Below, piece by piece: positions 22,047-35,121 of a stretch of 64,000 nucleotides of DNA. A model generated the notes under the pieces. That model searched no databases, was not told the DNA's origin, and saw only the letters and a program-made list of their open reading frames with translations. Positions within the stretch are counted from its first letter, which is position 1; the number at the start of each line of letters is the position of its first letter. The stretch is from NCBI GenBank assembly GCA_905250125.1, contig CAJNOL010000447.1, positions 1-64,000 of the forward strand, given 5' to 3'. The position numbers were made by a program, and so were the translations under genes. The DNA comes from Rotaria sordida (taxonomy: Eukaryota; Rotifera; Eurotatoria; Philodinida; Philodinidae).

Positions 22047-24600
22047 TGTTTCAAATGAAAATTAATTTTATCAGTAAAATATTTATTCAATTGAAAATGT
22101 AGATATTAAACTAAATTTTAAAATCGTTCGGAATCGATTCTCTTCGAATTCAAAATCTAACAACAAAAAAAAATATTTATCATAAAAATAAAAATATCAA
22201 ATTATCATAACAATGTAAATAAAAGTAAATGGTATATAAAAATGGGTCTAAACGATTGGTCACATGTAATTTATAAATAAACATGAAACGTAAGGAAAGC
22301 AAAATATAGAAAATATACAAATATCCTTGTACATATATTAACAACGTGTTTATATTTCCTTGGATCAATCAATCAAGCATGACATCATTCGATATTTATT
22401 TTCTTCTATTATTTATTTATCTATTACCCATCACAAAAGTAATATAGAATGAATCTGATTCACATCATTTCTATGATCATTATCATTTTTTTGTCGTTAG
22501 TTTATGTCTTTAAATAAATTCATTTTCATTAGATCTACCATTTTTTTTTTTGTTTTGTACGGTTTGTTTCAAAATTCGAATTGTTTCAAATCTAGTTTTT
22601 TTTTAAAATGCTTTGTTCGATACTGCGTCTGTTTATCTGTACTATTTTTGTTCCAATATATTATTTTCCTGTCTATCAACTTTAGTATAACCTAGTTCGT
22701 ATAATGACAATCAAACAACTATTTAAAAAATATAAATTTTTCAAGTGAAGAGTGCAGATTCCAGTTCCTAAAGATAAATTCGAATATATAATTACGTGAA
22801 TGATCTGCAATTAAAAGTATAATATAATATTTAATCTTTTTTTTAATCTGATGATCGTCATTGCTACAAAATCTGGAAACAAAAACTCCGGAAAATGATT
22901 TTCATGTAGAAAATCAAATCTCCATGTGGGAATCTCGGATTTTTTTCTCTTCAGATTTTTGGTTTTTTGATTTTTCTTTTTTAAATTTAGAGATACATCC
23001 GTACTTTCAGAAAATAGAGTCATGTCAAATATCCTGAATGTGTAAACTAATTTTTTTTATCGTTAATGTAATTATTATATCTAGAGATTGTGTTTGTCCT
23101 CGTTAGACTTATGTAAGTTCAAATATTTATTATTCATAATTATAACATATCAAAACATTTAAATGTTCATATAAATGAAAAAAAGTTCAAAAAAAAACCT
23201 GTAATATGAATATAAAAATAATTTTTAAAATAATCCAATAAGATAAACCTTACGTTTTTAAGTTTATCAACTAAAATAATAAATTCGTTAGGTCTCAATT
23301 TTTCGATCTATATTCGTTCGAAGAATTTAAGCAATATAATCTCGAATTTGTTGTAAATTAATTTATAGAAACATTTGATTGAGAAATTCATTTATTAAAT
23401 GATATTATTTTGTTTGAAAAACAGCGAGTTGATGTTCATTTGTTCTTAACTCACTTCTGATTACTTTATCAAATAAACTAAACTCATGCAAACAAGACAA
23501 GTGAAATCATTTTTGTAAATCAGGTAAATATAATATACGAATCGTAGAAATTGGACAATCTTGTTTAGATTGTTTTTCATTTTCAATGAACTTTTCTTCA
23601 GATATTCTGTGAACTTTTTTTTTATGGTTAAACTTTAACAAGAGTAGCTGGTTTGTGACGAATATGAGTGATACGTAGCTTAATAAATTTGATTAATGTT
23701 GGAATGACTAGTTTTAAAGCTTTAATTCACAAAGAATTTTCTTAGAGAAAAAGAAAATTTTAATAATTATATAAAATAATGTTTTTTAATTTAATTTGTT
23801 TCACATCGAGTTATTAGTCTAATAGTACGTTCTTTTCATATAAAAAATCAAACATTAAATTTTAGTACTATTCATATATTCATTCTAAAACTATAAAAAG
23901 AATATTATTTTAATATATATTTGATAGATCTTATCGTAAAAACAAAGTTACTCTTGTAATCATAATTCATAAGAAGACAAGAAAAGATGAATGAATACCT
24001 ACGTTATTTTTTTCATTTGCTCTTCTGAAAAATGATCAATTGATCGAGGTCAAATAAAATGCGATCTATCTTCCTGTTTACTATTACATATAAGTGACCC
24101 ATTTAGTATGATGCTGACATCCGTAAGAAACTAGAAGAAAAGAGCCCAATGACTAAGATTAAAGAAATATAATTCTAGTAATTATCATTATATTCATCTC
24201 TCTTATAATAGATCAACAATTTTTTGATCTTTTACAATCATTCGATATATATTCAAAGGTTTTGTACTTGCTGACGGTGAATCTTCGAGAGAAACAAATA
24301 AAGAATGAATATAGTTAAGCATACAATTGTTCAATCTTGATATTAAATTAATGGAATAAAATAATAAGATCAGTTTCTTTTTATTCATTGTAAAACATTA
24401 ATTAAATAAAACTTTTTCATATAAATATCACCATAAAGCTATTTAACCATAAATGATTTCTTTTAAAGAGATACAAGATTAAAATGAAATGATCCGGTTA
24501 GAGTTGCAACTTGAAGCTAAATGAAAATTAACCAATCTGTTGTGAAGCACAATGCCAGAAAATTTTGATAATCTTATTCAATTTTTTATTCGATGTTATT
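22047..24600. other. AT-rich stretch without supported gene
   Basis: Only scattered short open frames and A/T runs. A 61-codon minus-strand frame at 24203-24388 starts at a real ATG but has no neighbours or motif to support it. Confidence 0.5.
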
Positions 24601-24831
24601 AAAACTTGTTTAAAGTTCCCTCCTTACAAAAATTGATTTTGATCTAGGAATATGCAAATCGTATAAGATTTTCAGAATACATTGGACCTGTAGTGGAGAA
24701 GCTATGGGAAAATTTTCAGCCCTACACAATGATATTTTCGGGAGATATGTAACAAACAAGGCTTGAAAATAGCTCATTTGACAACCCAAAATTCACGGTA
24801 GGCCTTAATTCTATAGGCTTAATTTTTTTTT

Positions 24832-25060
24832 GTTTGAATGAGCATGTCAGGACGCAGCTTATGAGAGAGTCTTTATTTTTAAAAGTTTTACTTTTAAAGG
24901 GGAGAAAAAGAATGAAAAGTTCAAGGTCTCAAAAAATTGTTAAAAATGCCATTCTAATAATATAAGTACTCTTTTTGTATAATAGTAACAAAGCTTAATT
25001 CAAAAAAAGGGGTTCTGTCATGCCCTGCATCTTGACATACTCTTTCAAAGAAAAAAAATC
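24832..25060. repeat. Inverted pair of a dispersed repeat
   Basis: TTTGAATGAGCATGTCAGGACGCAG at about 24832-24857 is mirrored by the reverse complement of about 25017-25053 (TTTGAAAGAGTATGTCAAG, then ATGCAGGGCAT). A third copy is at about 58459-58490 (TTTGAAAGAGCATATCAAC, then ATGCAGGACAT). Confidence 0.5.
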
Positions 25061-25478
25061 TATTGATTACAATGAAGCTCCTTCAGAATACGCAAACAAA
25101 AAAGCATAAACAGAGAAAAAATGAAAAGGATATTTTTTTTTTTTTCGAAAACCACGTATTTTTCAAAAGAGTGATAAGAGAAATCATAAAAAATTTCGGC
25201 AAAGAAGGAGGTACCGAATAAAAAATCTTAGTGTTTCTGAAAGATCAGATCACAGACTATCTTTCCATGCATTTATCTTAATTTCGACCATTCTGACGAA
25301 AACAGACTTTTTTTTTAGAGGAGACCTTAAAGTCTATGCTAAAAACAAAAGATATTCTTTCTCTGTTACTCTTGATAAACTAAGCAAATAAAATTTTAAA
25401 TTCTAGACTAATATTATATTTATTCGATTCTATTAATCCTTTGGTTACCAACAAAAGGTATACATACATAAAATAGAA

Positions 25479-25546
25479 TGAGGGTGCGAGTGCCAGTGTG
25501 GTGTCAGTGTAAAGAAGAAAACGTCCATACCCATATCTCACACCCA
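25479..25546. repeat. Telomere-like GT/CA hairpin
   Basis: GAGGGTGCGAGTGCCAGTGTGGTG is degenerate G-rich sequence; it is followed by CCATACCCATATCTCACACCC. It lies 129 bases beyond the stop of the minus-strand frame at 25675. Confidence 0.55.
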
Positions 25547-25674
25547 AAATCATATTGAATCCGAAAGAATTTATTTAATGTAAGAATAGATGATTTTTTA
25601 ATTTGATCATCGATTTGTTGATTTGATAAAAGTGTATCAAGAAAAATATATTCAACATAAGCAAATGATATATT

Positions 25675-25960
25675 TTATATGAATATAAACAATATCAATC
25701 GAACGTGAACCAGCCATTTTTTGTATAAATTTTTCCTAACATTAGATAAATATTCAAGAAATGCATCATTCCAAACCATTTGTTCAGATTCATTAACTGT
25801 TAGAGTACCTGTAAATCCAAAATGACGCATTAGAAAATAACGTTTCGTTATATAAAAATCTAGTAATCTTTGAAATATTTTATCAACTATTATTGAAATA
25901 AGTGAAGCAACGAGTGTTCCCAGAATATTAAGTGTAGCTATATCATTCACTATAAAAATT
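25675..25960 (-). CDS. Possible exon or fragment of an unrecognised membrane-associated protein
   Basis: The minus-strand frame is open from an upstream stop to TAA/TGA at 25675 but has no ATG start. A TTTTTATAG acceptor near 25955 could begin it. The peptide has a hydrophobic segment (Leu-Gly-Thr-Leu-Val-Ala-Ser-Leu-Ile-Ser-Ile-Ile-Val), then a charged segment containing Asn-Glu-Ser-Glu-Gln-Met-Val-Trp-Asn-Asp-Ala. A second hydrophobic stretch lies near the end. No family is recognised and no partner exon was found, so it may be a relic. Confidence 0.27.
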
Positions 25961-26007
25961 GATAAATTTTGATAAATATTCAAAACGATGTCGAAGATTA
26001 TGTTCAA

Positions 26008-27853
26008 TTAATTGTATATTTATATGTTCAGTTATATTATACGATGTTTATTTCAAGTCAATGTTGGATAAAGAATAAAATGAATTAAAGCTTTATAGAT
26101 TCTATCCACTATTGAAATATATGCACATAGAAATTTATTACAATCGATCAACAAAATATTTTATTTAAAAGAAAAACTAAAAATACTCTTATATTAATCT
26201 GATTATACAAAAATCTCATTTAACTATAATGTATTTGTTGTCGACTACTTCTTATTAATTCACTAAGTCTTTTTTAAATTTTATCAATCATTTTTTAACA
26301 ATAATTACAAATTATTTCTTTCATTCTTTGCTCAATCTAGTTTTATGTTGTTTTAACCTTGAAAACTGTTCTCCTAGTATTTTTTTTCTTTAATATTCCC
26401 CATACTCTTTTAATAGATCATACACAACAGCAACTCACATATTCATTTTTATATTTTCTGTGTTACAAGAGGAGATATTATTTAATAATATATCACTTGA
26501 AAGATTGACACGAGTACTCGATGTTCATATAAAAATCATTTGTTTACAAGTTATTTTCTGTCGGTATATAAACTAATTTTGTGATGTCTCAAGACTTATG
26601 AAACATTCTGTAGACAGAAAGCTTTGAAAAGAGAAAATTATTTTTTTGAAGTTGAACATCAATGATATTTACGTTTGAGAAATTTTTGTATCTCTCTTAG
26701 AATTTTCAGCTTATATTTAAAAGATTATGTGAGGATGATATGTTGTTACATACTTTGACAATTCTGTTCAATATTGTTATACTTTATTGAGAGATGAGTT
26801 TTTTTATTTTTCTTTCTGTCTTTTCGGTCTCATCAAATAAAATGAAAAGAACAGAAAATTGATTAATTCATGGGGGAACCCTCCTCTCACAAACAAACTT
26901 TTTCATTCTTCTATGGAATTCAACTTAAATTTCAGAGAATATTAGTCTTGACTAGAATAAATTATGGTTAAAATATCTCCCCAAATCTGCGAGCCATTCA
27001 CGAGTTATAGTCAATCCATTGGTCAAAAATACCTTTTATGCGGGAAAGGTTTTCACCATGAGGATTCGAACTAAGCATGTCGGAGTGGTTTTTAAATTGT
27101 AGAGTACACTTAGAGCTAAATCCTAATATAGCCTGATTTTTTAATTTCCTTTTGTTTGCTTTTAAAAAATCTTTTCTGAAAAATTCTCAAATTCGTGACC
27201 AAAAAATTGTGAATTAAAATCAACGATCTAAGTTTTTTATTTAAACAAAGGAGAAATTCAAAACTCCGGCTCTATTAGACTCTAGCCCCACGTGTCTGCT
27301 GTATAACAAGAAAACGTTATCATATTTATATTGAGTCGTCAATGAGAGAGGTTTGCCCGCGTAAACAGTATATTCAAAAAAACGGATTTTGAGAAAAACG
27401 GAAAATGAGTTTTTAAAAACCTTATTTTTTCCAATATGGAGGTTCAGAAAAACCAATGTTATATCCTTAAATCTCATCATAAAATCAATCAGCTATAGTG
27501 CATTCGACAGTAAACACTTTGCTCTATCTAATGAGCTAGAAATCACAAAATTAATAAAATTGACAAAAATTGACTTTGTCTGACGGTCTCCTCCCTTAAC
27601 GTATGTGAATGATTTATTACAAAGACAGTTGATCACATCTCATTTATTATACGATATATATGTCGTTCTCATCATTTCTTCTCCTCTAAAATTATTACTC
27701 AAATCAATATTACGAGACAATGTAAAATAATCATTGAAGCCAATTACTGCTGCCAATAACAATAAATTAGATCGATCGACAATGTCAAAATAAAATAAAG
27801 AATATGATCTTGAAAGATTCTATTCATTTAATATCTTGAAAAATACATTTCTT
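26008..27853. other. AT-rich DNA with possible element ends, no gene
   Basis: No gene is supported. On the minus strand at about 27062-27071, GTTCGAATCC resembles a polymerase III B box. On the minus strand at 27582-27593, GAGGAGACCGTC equals the first part of the terminal repeat of the transposon at 60718. Both are discussed as findings. Confidence 0.4.
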
Positions 27854-28549
27854 CTATTGTCCGTTTCAAAATATAATGTCCACCACTGTTTTTTGAATAA
27901 CTCGAGAACGCAAGCAGCTAGAGATTTGCGGTTTTCGCCAATCGAAAGAGGAAATCGGGAGACGTCTTTTTCTCCAATAATGTGTAAGAGAAAATCCTTT
28001 TAAAACAAATTATTTTCGAAAAACATGTAAAAGAAGGCATGGAAATGACCTGTCATCTAGATGAAATTTGATTTTGACCTATGATTTAGATAGAGGGATC
28101 TCGAATCTATAGTTCAAGGTGTAGTACGTTTCCTTACTTTTCATTACATTTCCATCGAAATGTCCAGCCATTATGATAAAAAGTGAGAAAATTTAGTAAA
28201 AATTCCTTTTATTTGCGCATGTAAATACATATGTAATTTATTCAACGTTAGAATGTAATAAGAGAACCAATCTGTATTGTATCTTGAACTATAGATTTGA
28301 GGTCCCTCTATCTAAATCAAAGATCAAAATCAAAATTTCATCTAGATGACAGGTCATTTTCATGCCTTCTTTTGCATGTTTTTCGAAAATAATTTGTTTT
28401 AAAAGGATTTTTCTCTTACACATTATTGGAGAAAAAGATGTCCCCCGATCTCCTCGTTCGATTGGTGAAAACCGCAAGTCTCTAGCTGCTTGCGTTCTCG
28501 AGTTATTCAAAAAACAGTGGCGGACATTATATTTTGAAACGGACAATAG
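27854..28549. repeat. 696-bp foldback element
   Basis: The left arm begins CTATTGTCCGTTTCAAA and the right arm ends TTTGAAACGGACAATAG. The ~265-base arms (27854-28117 and 28282-28549) are nearly complementary throughout, with a ~165-base unique centre. Open frames on both strands within it (for example 28289-28556) are palindrome by-products. The 5' TA of each terminus could be a TA target duplication, as for Tc1/mariner-type MITEs. Confidence 0.85.
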
Positions 28550-30137
28550 TTCATAGTGTCTTTTCGTTTTCAGACCAATGTCTTCTTATTCTTTCAATAC
28601 ATAATTATCAAACATTAGGTTTTTTTTTGACAAAAAAAAAAACGCTAGCAAGAGCAGTTGCAGAATATGTTACAGTTGCCGGATTGTTATTGTTTATAAG
28701 TGCTTAAAACGTTATCATTAACATACGTCAGCAACTTGGAAAAACGTTTGCTAACTGTTCGCCTCTGTCGACTAATCTATCCCGACTAATATTTTGTTTA
28801 TTTCAAGAATAAAACGATGATAATTATGCTTATAAATAACTATATATATATATTCATGTATGACATGACGAAGGTAAAAGACAAATAAGAAAAACATAAA
28901 ATATGACAAGAAGAAATTGATAACTATAAAAAGAAACAAGAGAAAAGAAATAAAATAGACTAAATATAGCACCACAACCTAAGACAAGTTATTTTTGTTT
29001 TATTGGATAGGTTTAGGACATTCGACTTATTTTGCTAAATCTGCAAAAAAGATCGAATGAAAAAATTTAATAAAAAATATCAAAAATACATCATTCAAAT
29101 TTATCATCTTATCACCTTAATTTATGCATAGATCATCTAAATGAAATTCATCATTGTATCATAAGATATAGGGGATCCGTTCCAAGTGTTTATTTATAAC
29201 AAAGTATCACTGATTTTCGCTCATACTTTTTCTTTCCAAAAGAATACGATTTAATACTATATTGAAATGGATTAAGGTTTGGTGCAATAGTCAACTTAGG
29301 TGTTCTTCTGTGTACATGTGAGGTTTGAAAAGTGAAATAATCGAGAATCTTTCTATGTTGCTTCGAACAATAGCAACGGATAAAGAAATAAAATATTGTT
29401 ATATGAAATAATATATGTAACGAAAACTTTTTTAACACAAATGAATTGTATCAACGGTTGTTATTAAGTAACACAACATTAGGACAACAACTACAAATAA
29501 GGAAATCGTAAAAGATTGCACGTCAAGTTCTTAGAAAGGAATGAAATTCGATTTGTTGTTTCGTGACAGATTTGTACATCCATGATATGATCGATAACGA
29601 TACAAATCTTTGTAGTCATCGACGATATTATATGTAATACTGAAGTTATTTTGGCTTGCCTAGATAGAATAGTTTTTTTTTATGATTTGTATTTTTAATC
29701 TCTATTACGCATGTCTATCACATTTGTCGTTTGGTTTTTTTATCAATAAAACTTCTATTCAAATTTGTTCACTTCCTGTCCGATAGATCTTTTCAAGTGC
29801 TAGAAACATAAGCTATTTGGCAGGTTCTAAAAAAGTAGGATATAAAACAAAATTCTAAGTCTACTGAATTTTTGAGACTCTATTTGTGCCTTTTTTGACT
29901 AATATTCGACGGTTTCCGCACAGAATCATTCCCAATTAGCTTCAAACAAAAGTCCTATTTGGAATTAGCACGCAAAACTAAGCCGACTAATGCGTGTTTC
30001 AAATTGTTTCTGAGACTTTTTTTCATCGAACTTTTATCATTGATCTCCTTAAGGAATATATAAAAACAATGAGTTTAACCCAAATACCTATTTTATCGTT
30101 TAATAACGTGTATTTTTTTGTCTTCAAATAGTATTTT
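28550..30137. other. AT-rich intergenic stretch
   Basis: No supported gene. A minus-strand frame at 29190-29436 lacks an ATG and has an in-frame stop just upstream, so it is not called. Confidence 0.5.
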
Positions 30138-30162
30138 GTATGGTGGGTGTATGGGTGTAGTT
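30138..30162. repeat. Telomere-like GT tract (half copy)
   Basis: ATGGTGGGTGTATGGGTGTAG without a clear CA-rich partner; only scattered CA steps follow. Confidence 0.4.
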
Positions 30163-30282
30163 CTCCTCTTCAACCGCATCATTACACATTACCAGTCTCT
30201 TCGTTGTTCTAATTCATTGACACAATGATCTATTGGAAAGAATAATCACCTCAACAAAAGAGGAAAGGATGTACAATTAATA

Positions 30283-30481
30283 TTACATTTTCATGGAACC
30301 TGTAGATTGTTTTTCAGCAGACTTTGCTTCGATATTTTTATTTTTGACATTAATTTTTGATGTTTTTTTCATTGAATATCGTTTTTTTTTTCGTGTGGTT
30401 AAATCAATGCCATTCGGTGCGGCACAATAACCACAAACTCCAGAAGAGAGAGGAGAACATGATCCGTCGTCACGGTTCACA
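30283..30481 (-). CDS. Possible 3' exon of a small unrecognised protein
   Basis: A minus-strand frame follows a good acceptor (TTTTTTTCAG, ending near 30482) and runs 65 codons to TAA at 30283. It starts with Gly-Ser-Cys-Ser-Pro and contains Cys-Gly-Tyr-Cys-Ala-Ala-Pro, then becomes lysine-rich and basic. There is no ATG at its start, so an upstream exon is required and none was identified. The Cys-x-x-Cys pair is suggestive but insufficient for a call. Confidence 0.3.
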
Positions 30482-31027
30482 CTGAAAAAAACACTAGAAT
30501 CAGTACAGTATGTAAGAAGGTTGTAGCTGTGTTATTCTTTATACGTACTGAAAAGGCTACGAGAAATAATTATGTTTAAAATTTACGAACAATCTGTAAA
30601 CAATGTCAAAACAGTTGATAATAAATAAATGTTTGATAGTAAATGCCTTTTTTCATTGCATTATTTAAGTCAAATGTGAGCTTTTTCTATATAAATTAAA
30701 ACAATTTTGATAAGAATTTTTTAAAATGTCAATATCAATTTTTCGTTCTGTTGATGTTGTTAAAGAACAGTCAAGATTTACAAAGAAGTGTAACCAACAC
30801 TATATCTCTGCTTCTTTTACAGTACATCTCATGCATTGTAATTATAAAATTTTTCTTTTTTTCATTCTGCTTACAAAGAACAAATACAACATAAATAAAA
30901 TGGTTTCCCCGAAAAGTTAACCAATTTACTAAAGAGTTAATTAGAGTATCGCAAGAAATTAGCGTTCAATCATAGATCATATAGAAAAATATTTGTTTAG
31001 GTAACGTTTTATTTTAGTTTGTTAGTA

Positions 31028-34000
31028 ATGGAATGTGGATGTGCGAAAGCCACTGCTGTTGTTGTTCCTTCTGTACCACATGCTAACCTTGATAATCAAA
31101 CTCAGGAAATAGTTAATACTGCATTGAAAAAAAGCATCACGCATTCAAAACCAAGTATATCACAAGTAAAATCAAAAACTCCACCACTACATTCAGAACA
31201 TGAAACTAATCAGAGTTTTATTATTCTATGGGTGGATTCGAATATGGATGAATGAAAAAAAAACATATCAAAAGTCAATTACTAAACTATAAACATATTG
31301 ATCGATATATTGATTATTTAAATAGTATTGAAGATAAAAGAATATTCTTGATTGTATCATATGATCTTGGTGAACAACTCCTAGAACGGATTCATGATAA
31401 ATCAATATTAAAATCAATTTATATTTATTCCGAAGAACAACGACAAAAATTATTATAAGCAAATAAATGGAGTAAAATCAAGGGAATTTACATGGATACG
31501 GAATCAATTTATGATGCTATTAAACATGATAGTGGTCAGATTGGTAATGAAGCGATTTCTGTTAGTATTTTATCAATGATTGATACTGTCGGTCGTTCTT
31601 TGAATCATCTTGATCAATCATTTATGTATACACAATTAGTTAAAGAGATATTACTTGAAATGGAATATGATTATACATCAAAAAGTAAATTTATTGAATT
31701 TAGTTGTATTCGATATTCTGATAATGATTTTCAATTGGGTTTAATGAATGAATTTAATGAAAATCATAATCGTGAATCAGCTATTTAGTGGTGTATAAGA
31801 GAATCTTTTCTATATACGATGCTTAATCGATCATTGAGAACACAAGATATTGAAGTTCTTCTTAAAATGGGATTTTTTATAAATGATCTTCATCAACAAA
31901 TAACACAATTGTACAATACACAAACAAATAATCGATCTCCGTTTGTTGTTTATCGTGGACAAGGCATGTTGTTAAATGATTTTGAGAAAATGAAAAAAAG
32001 TAAAGGTGGTCTTCTTTCATTCAATAATTTTCTTTCTACAAGTCTTGATCCTGATGTTTCAATTGAATTTACTATTCATGCATATTCTAATCCTAATATT
32101 GTAGCTATTCTTTTTAAAATAAATATTGATCCAAAAAAATCATCAATTCCATTTGCTGCATTGGATAATGTTAGTTCATATAAATCTGAAAAAGAAATTC
32201 TTTTTTCAATGTATACTATTTTTCGACTTGAAGAAATCCATCCAATTAATGAACGACTATGGCAAGTAGAATTAACATTAACAACTGATAATGATCAACA
32301 ACTTAAAATGCTTATAGACCATTTTCGAAAAGAAATCGATGGAGGAACTCCATGGCAACGATTGGGACATCTTCTACGTAAAATGGAAGAATTTAATTGT
32401 GTTGAAGAACTCTATACGCCATTATTTGATTCAAATGATGAAAATAATCAACATAATCCTGCTCATATCTATCATCAACTTGAATATGTTAATAGTGAGA
32501 AGGATGACTATCAAGCTGCATTTTACAATTACAAAAAAGCATTAGAAATCGAAGAGAAATCACGTGGTCTCGATCATCCATCGCTAGCTACTACTTATAA
32601 TAATCTCAGTGGAGTATATAAAAGTATGGGAGATAATAAAATTGCGCTTTCATATTATGAAAAAACTCTTCAAATTCAAGAAAAATCTCTTACCCCTAAT
32701 CATTTATCATTAGCTACAACATACAATAATATTGGTTCAGTATATGATGTATTAGGTGATTATTCAACTGCACTTCACTTCTATAAAAAAAACATTGGAT
32801 ATTCGAGAATCAACACTTCCTTCATATCATCCTGATTTAGGTTCAATATTCAATAATATTGGAGGAGTACATAAATCAAAAGGAGATGATTTAAGTGCTC
32901 TTCGATTTTATGAAAAAACACTCGAAATTCAACAAAAAGTTCTTCCACCGAAGCATCCAGATTTAGCTATCAGTTATAATAATATTGGTTCTATTTATAG
33001 TTCGATGGGAGATTATTCAAATGCATTTATTTATTATAATAAATCTCTTGAAATTCGACAAATTTTTCTTCCTTCAAATCATCCAGATATAGCTGCTAGT
33101 TATAATAATATCAGTACTGTTCATAGTTCATTGGAAGAATATCAAACTGCATTGTCATTTTATAAAAAAAGCACTTGAAATTCAAGAAAATTCTCTTGAT
33201 TCAAGACATTCTGATTTAGCTAATACTAACAATAAAATGGGTCCAATCTATAGTTCCATCGACAATAACTTAACTGCATTATCGTACTATGAAAAATCAC
33301 TTGATATTAGACAAAGTTCCCTTCCTCCGAATCATCCAGATTTGGCGTCAATTTTCAATAATATTGCTTTAATAAATAATACACTTGGAAATCAACCGAT
33401 AGCATTGTCATTTTGTCAAAAAGCATTAGATATACAATTAAAATCATATTCTCATGATCATCCATCTTTAGCTACAACTTATACTTATTTTGGTTCAATT
33501 TATAGTTCTATGAAAGATTATGAAACTGCAATTAAATATCATAAAAAAGCACTTGAAATTCGACAAAAATCTCTATAAAAAAAATAATTCATAATTAGCT
33601 ATAACTTACAACAATATTGGATCTGCATATTATTCAATGAAAGATTATTTAACTGCATTATCATATTATGAACAAGCACTTATCATGCAGCAGAATGCTA
33701 AGCCTGTTAAACATCTCGATATATCTACAACATACAATCAAATTGGTTTAGTACATCATGATATGAAAGATTATTTTAAAGCTCTTTCATTTTATCAAAA
33801 ATCACTTGAACTAAAACGAACAAAACTACATCATGATTATAAAGATTTAACGATTATCTACAACAACATTGCTCTAGCATATCATGCCATGGAAGACAAA
33901 CAAAATGTACTCTTGTACTATACAAAAATGCTTGAAATTCAAGAAAAATCTTTGTCTATCAATGATATATCATTAGCTACTACATGCAATAATATTGGAT

Positions 34001-34899
34001 CAATACATTATTCAATGAATGATTATTCGAGAGCTTTGCTATTCTATGAAAGAACTCGTCAAATTCAAGAAAGATCTCTTGGTGAAAATCATTCTGATTT
34101 AGCAATAACAAATAATAATACAGCTCCAACATATTTTGAAATGAAAGATTTTAAAAATGCACTTATTTTTTATCGAAAATCGCTTGATATAAGATTAATA
34201 TCATCTTCGAATGACCAACAAGTTTTGGCTATTAATTATAACAATATTGCTACGGTCTATCAATCTATGAATGATAAATCTAATGCACTTTTATTCTGTG
34301 AAAAAACACTTGAAATTCGAGAATCTTTTCTTTCTGATGATTTAAAATTAGCTACAACTTATAATAATATTGATTTCATTTATCATGAATTCGAAGATTA
34401 TTCAAATGCAATTTCATTTTATCAAAAATCATTGAAACTTCGTGAAAAATCTAATCGTTCTGATGATTCGTCATTAGCAACAATCTCTAATAATATTGCT
34501 TCAGGATATAATTCAATGAAAGATAATTCAAATGCAATTTTATTCTATGAAAAAACTGTTCAAATTCGAGAAAAATTAAATTCAACTGATGAAAAATCTT
34601 TGGCAACAGTTTATAATATCCTTGGTGCATTATATTAATCAATGAAAAATTATTCAGCTTCAATTGACAATTATGAAAAATTAGTTCAAATTTAAGATAA
34701 ATCATCAACTCCTAATTATTCATCATTAGCTAGAACTTATTATAATATGGCAAGAGTTTATGAACAACTTCAAGATTATCATAAAGCGATAAAACATGCC
34801 CAACGTTCTGCTGAAATGACTTCTCAAGCTTTTGCTCCTGATCATTCCGAAGTAATCGAAAATCAAAATTATATCGACCATCTTCGCAAAAAATTATAA
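31028..34899 (+). pseudogene. Broken ADP-ribosyltransferase (ART) with tetratricopeptide repeats
   Basis: Rotifer-type fusion of an Arg-specific mono-ADP-ribosyltransferase with kinesin-light-chain-like TPRs. Starting at ATG 31028 (Met-Glu-Cys-Gly-Cys), an N-terminal region with Phe-Ile-Ile-Leu-Trp-Val-Asp-Ser is followed by the ART domain at about 31820-32300. It keeps an Arg in Val-Tyr-Arg-Gly-Gln, Ser-Thr-Ser in Phe-Leu-Ser-Thr-Ser, and Glu-Lys-Glu in Ser-Glu-Lys-Glu-Ile-Leu-Phe, so the R-S-E signature is complete. About eighteen 42-residue TPRs follow (Tyr-Tyr-Glu-Lys..Ile...His-Pro-Asp-Leu-Ala..Tyr-Asn-Asn-Ile-Gly). The reading is broken by frame changes near 31255, 32790, 33168 and 33580, and by in-frame stops at 31456, 31786, 34636 and about 34693. 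All but the non-homopolymer stops lie in A-runs. It is a pseudogene or, in part, sequencing error. Domains are clear; function is lost or unproven. Confidence 0.85.
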
Positions 34900-35121
34900 C
34901 ATTTAACAAAATAAAATCAATCATCTTCTAAGTAATTTTATCATGAAAATTTTATTCTAGCTTTTCTAGATTTTATTCTATTTTTGTTTTATTAATTAAA
35001 ATAAATAACATATTATCAAAAAGCTTTTAGTAATCAAAAATTTGTTCAGTAGACATTGGATGATGAAAATGAATTCAGTTTTTATTAATTTCTATCAATA
35101 GTTTCAGTAGGATCTAACAGA

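Noticed and set aside
28289..28556. Overlapping frames on both strands
   Set aside because: They are by-products of the right arm of a foldback element.
29190..29438. Minus-strand frame with a hydrophobic start, an Arg-Arg site and Phe-Gly-Lys-Lys-Lys, looking like an amidated neuropeptide precursor
   Set aside because: It begins at GTG, not ATG, has an in-frame TGA a few codons upstream, contains no internal Met, and no convincing splice acceptor was found.
31456..34695. Possibility that TAA/TAG are read as amino acids in the ART-TPR gene
   Set aside because: All intact genes in the window end at normal stop codons and none contains internal TAA/TAG, so decay is simpler.
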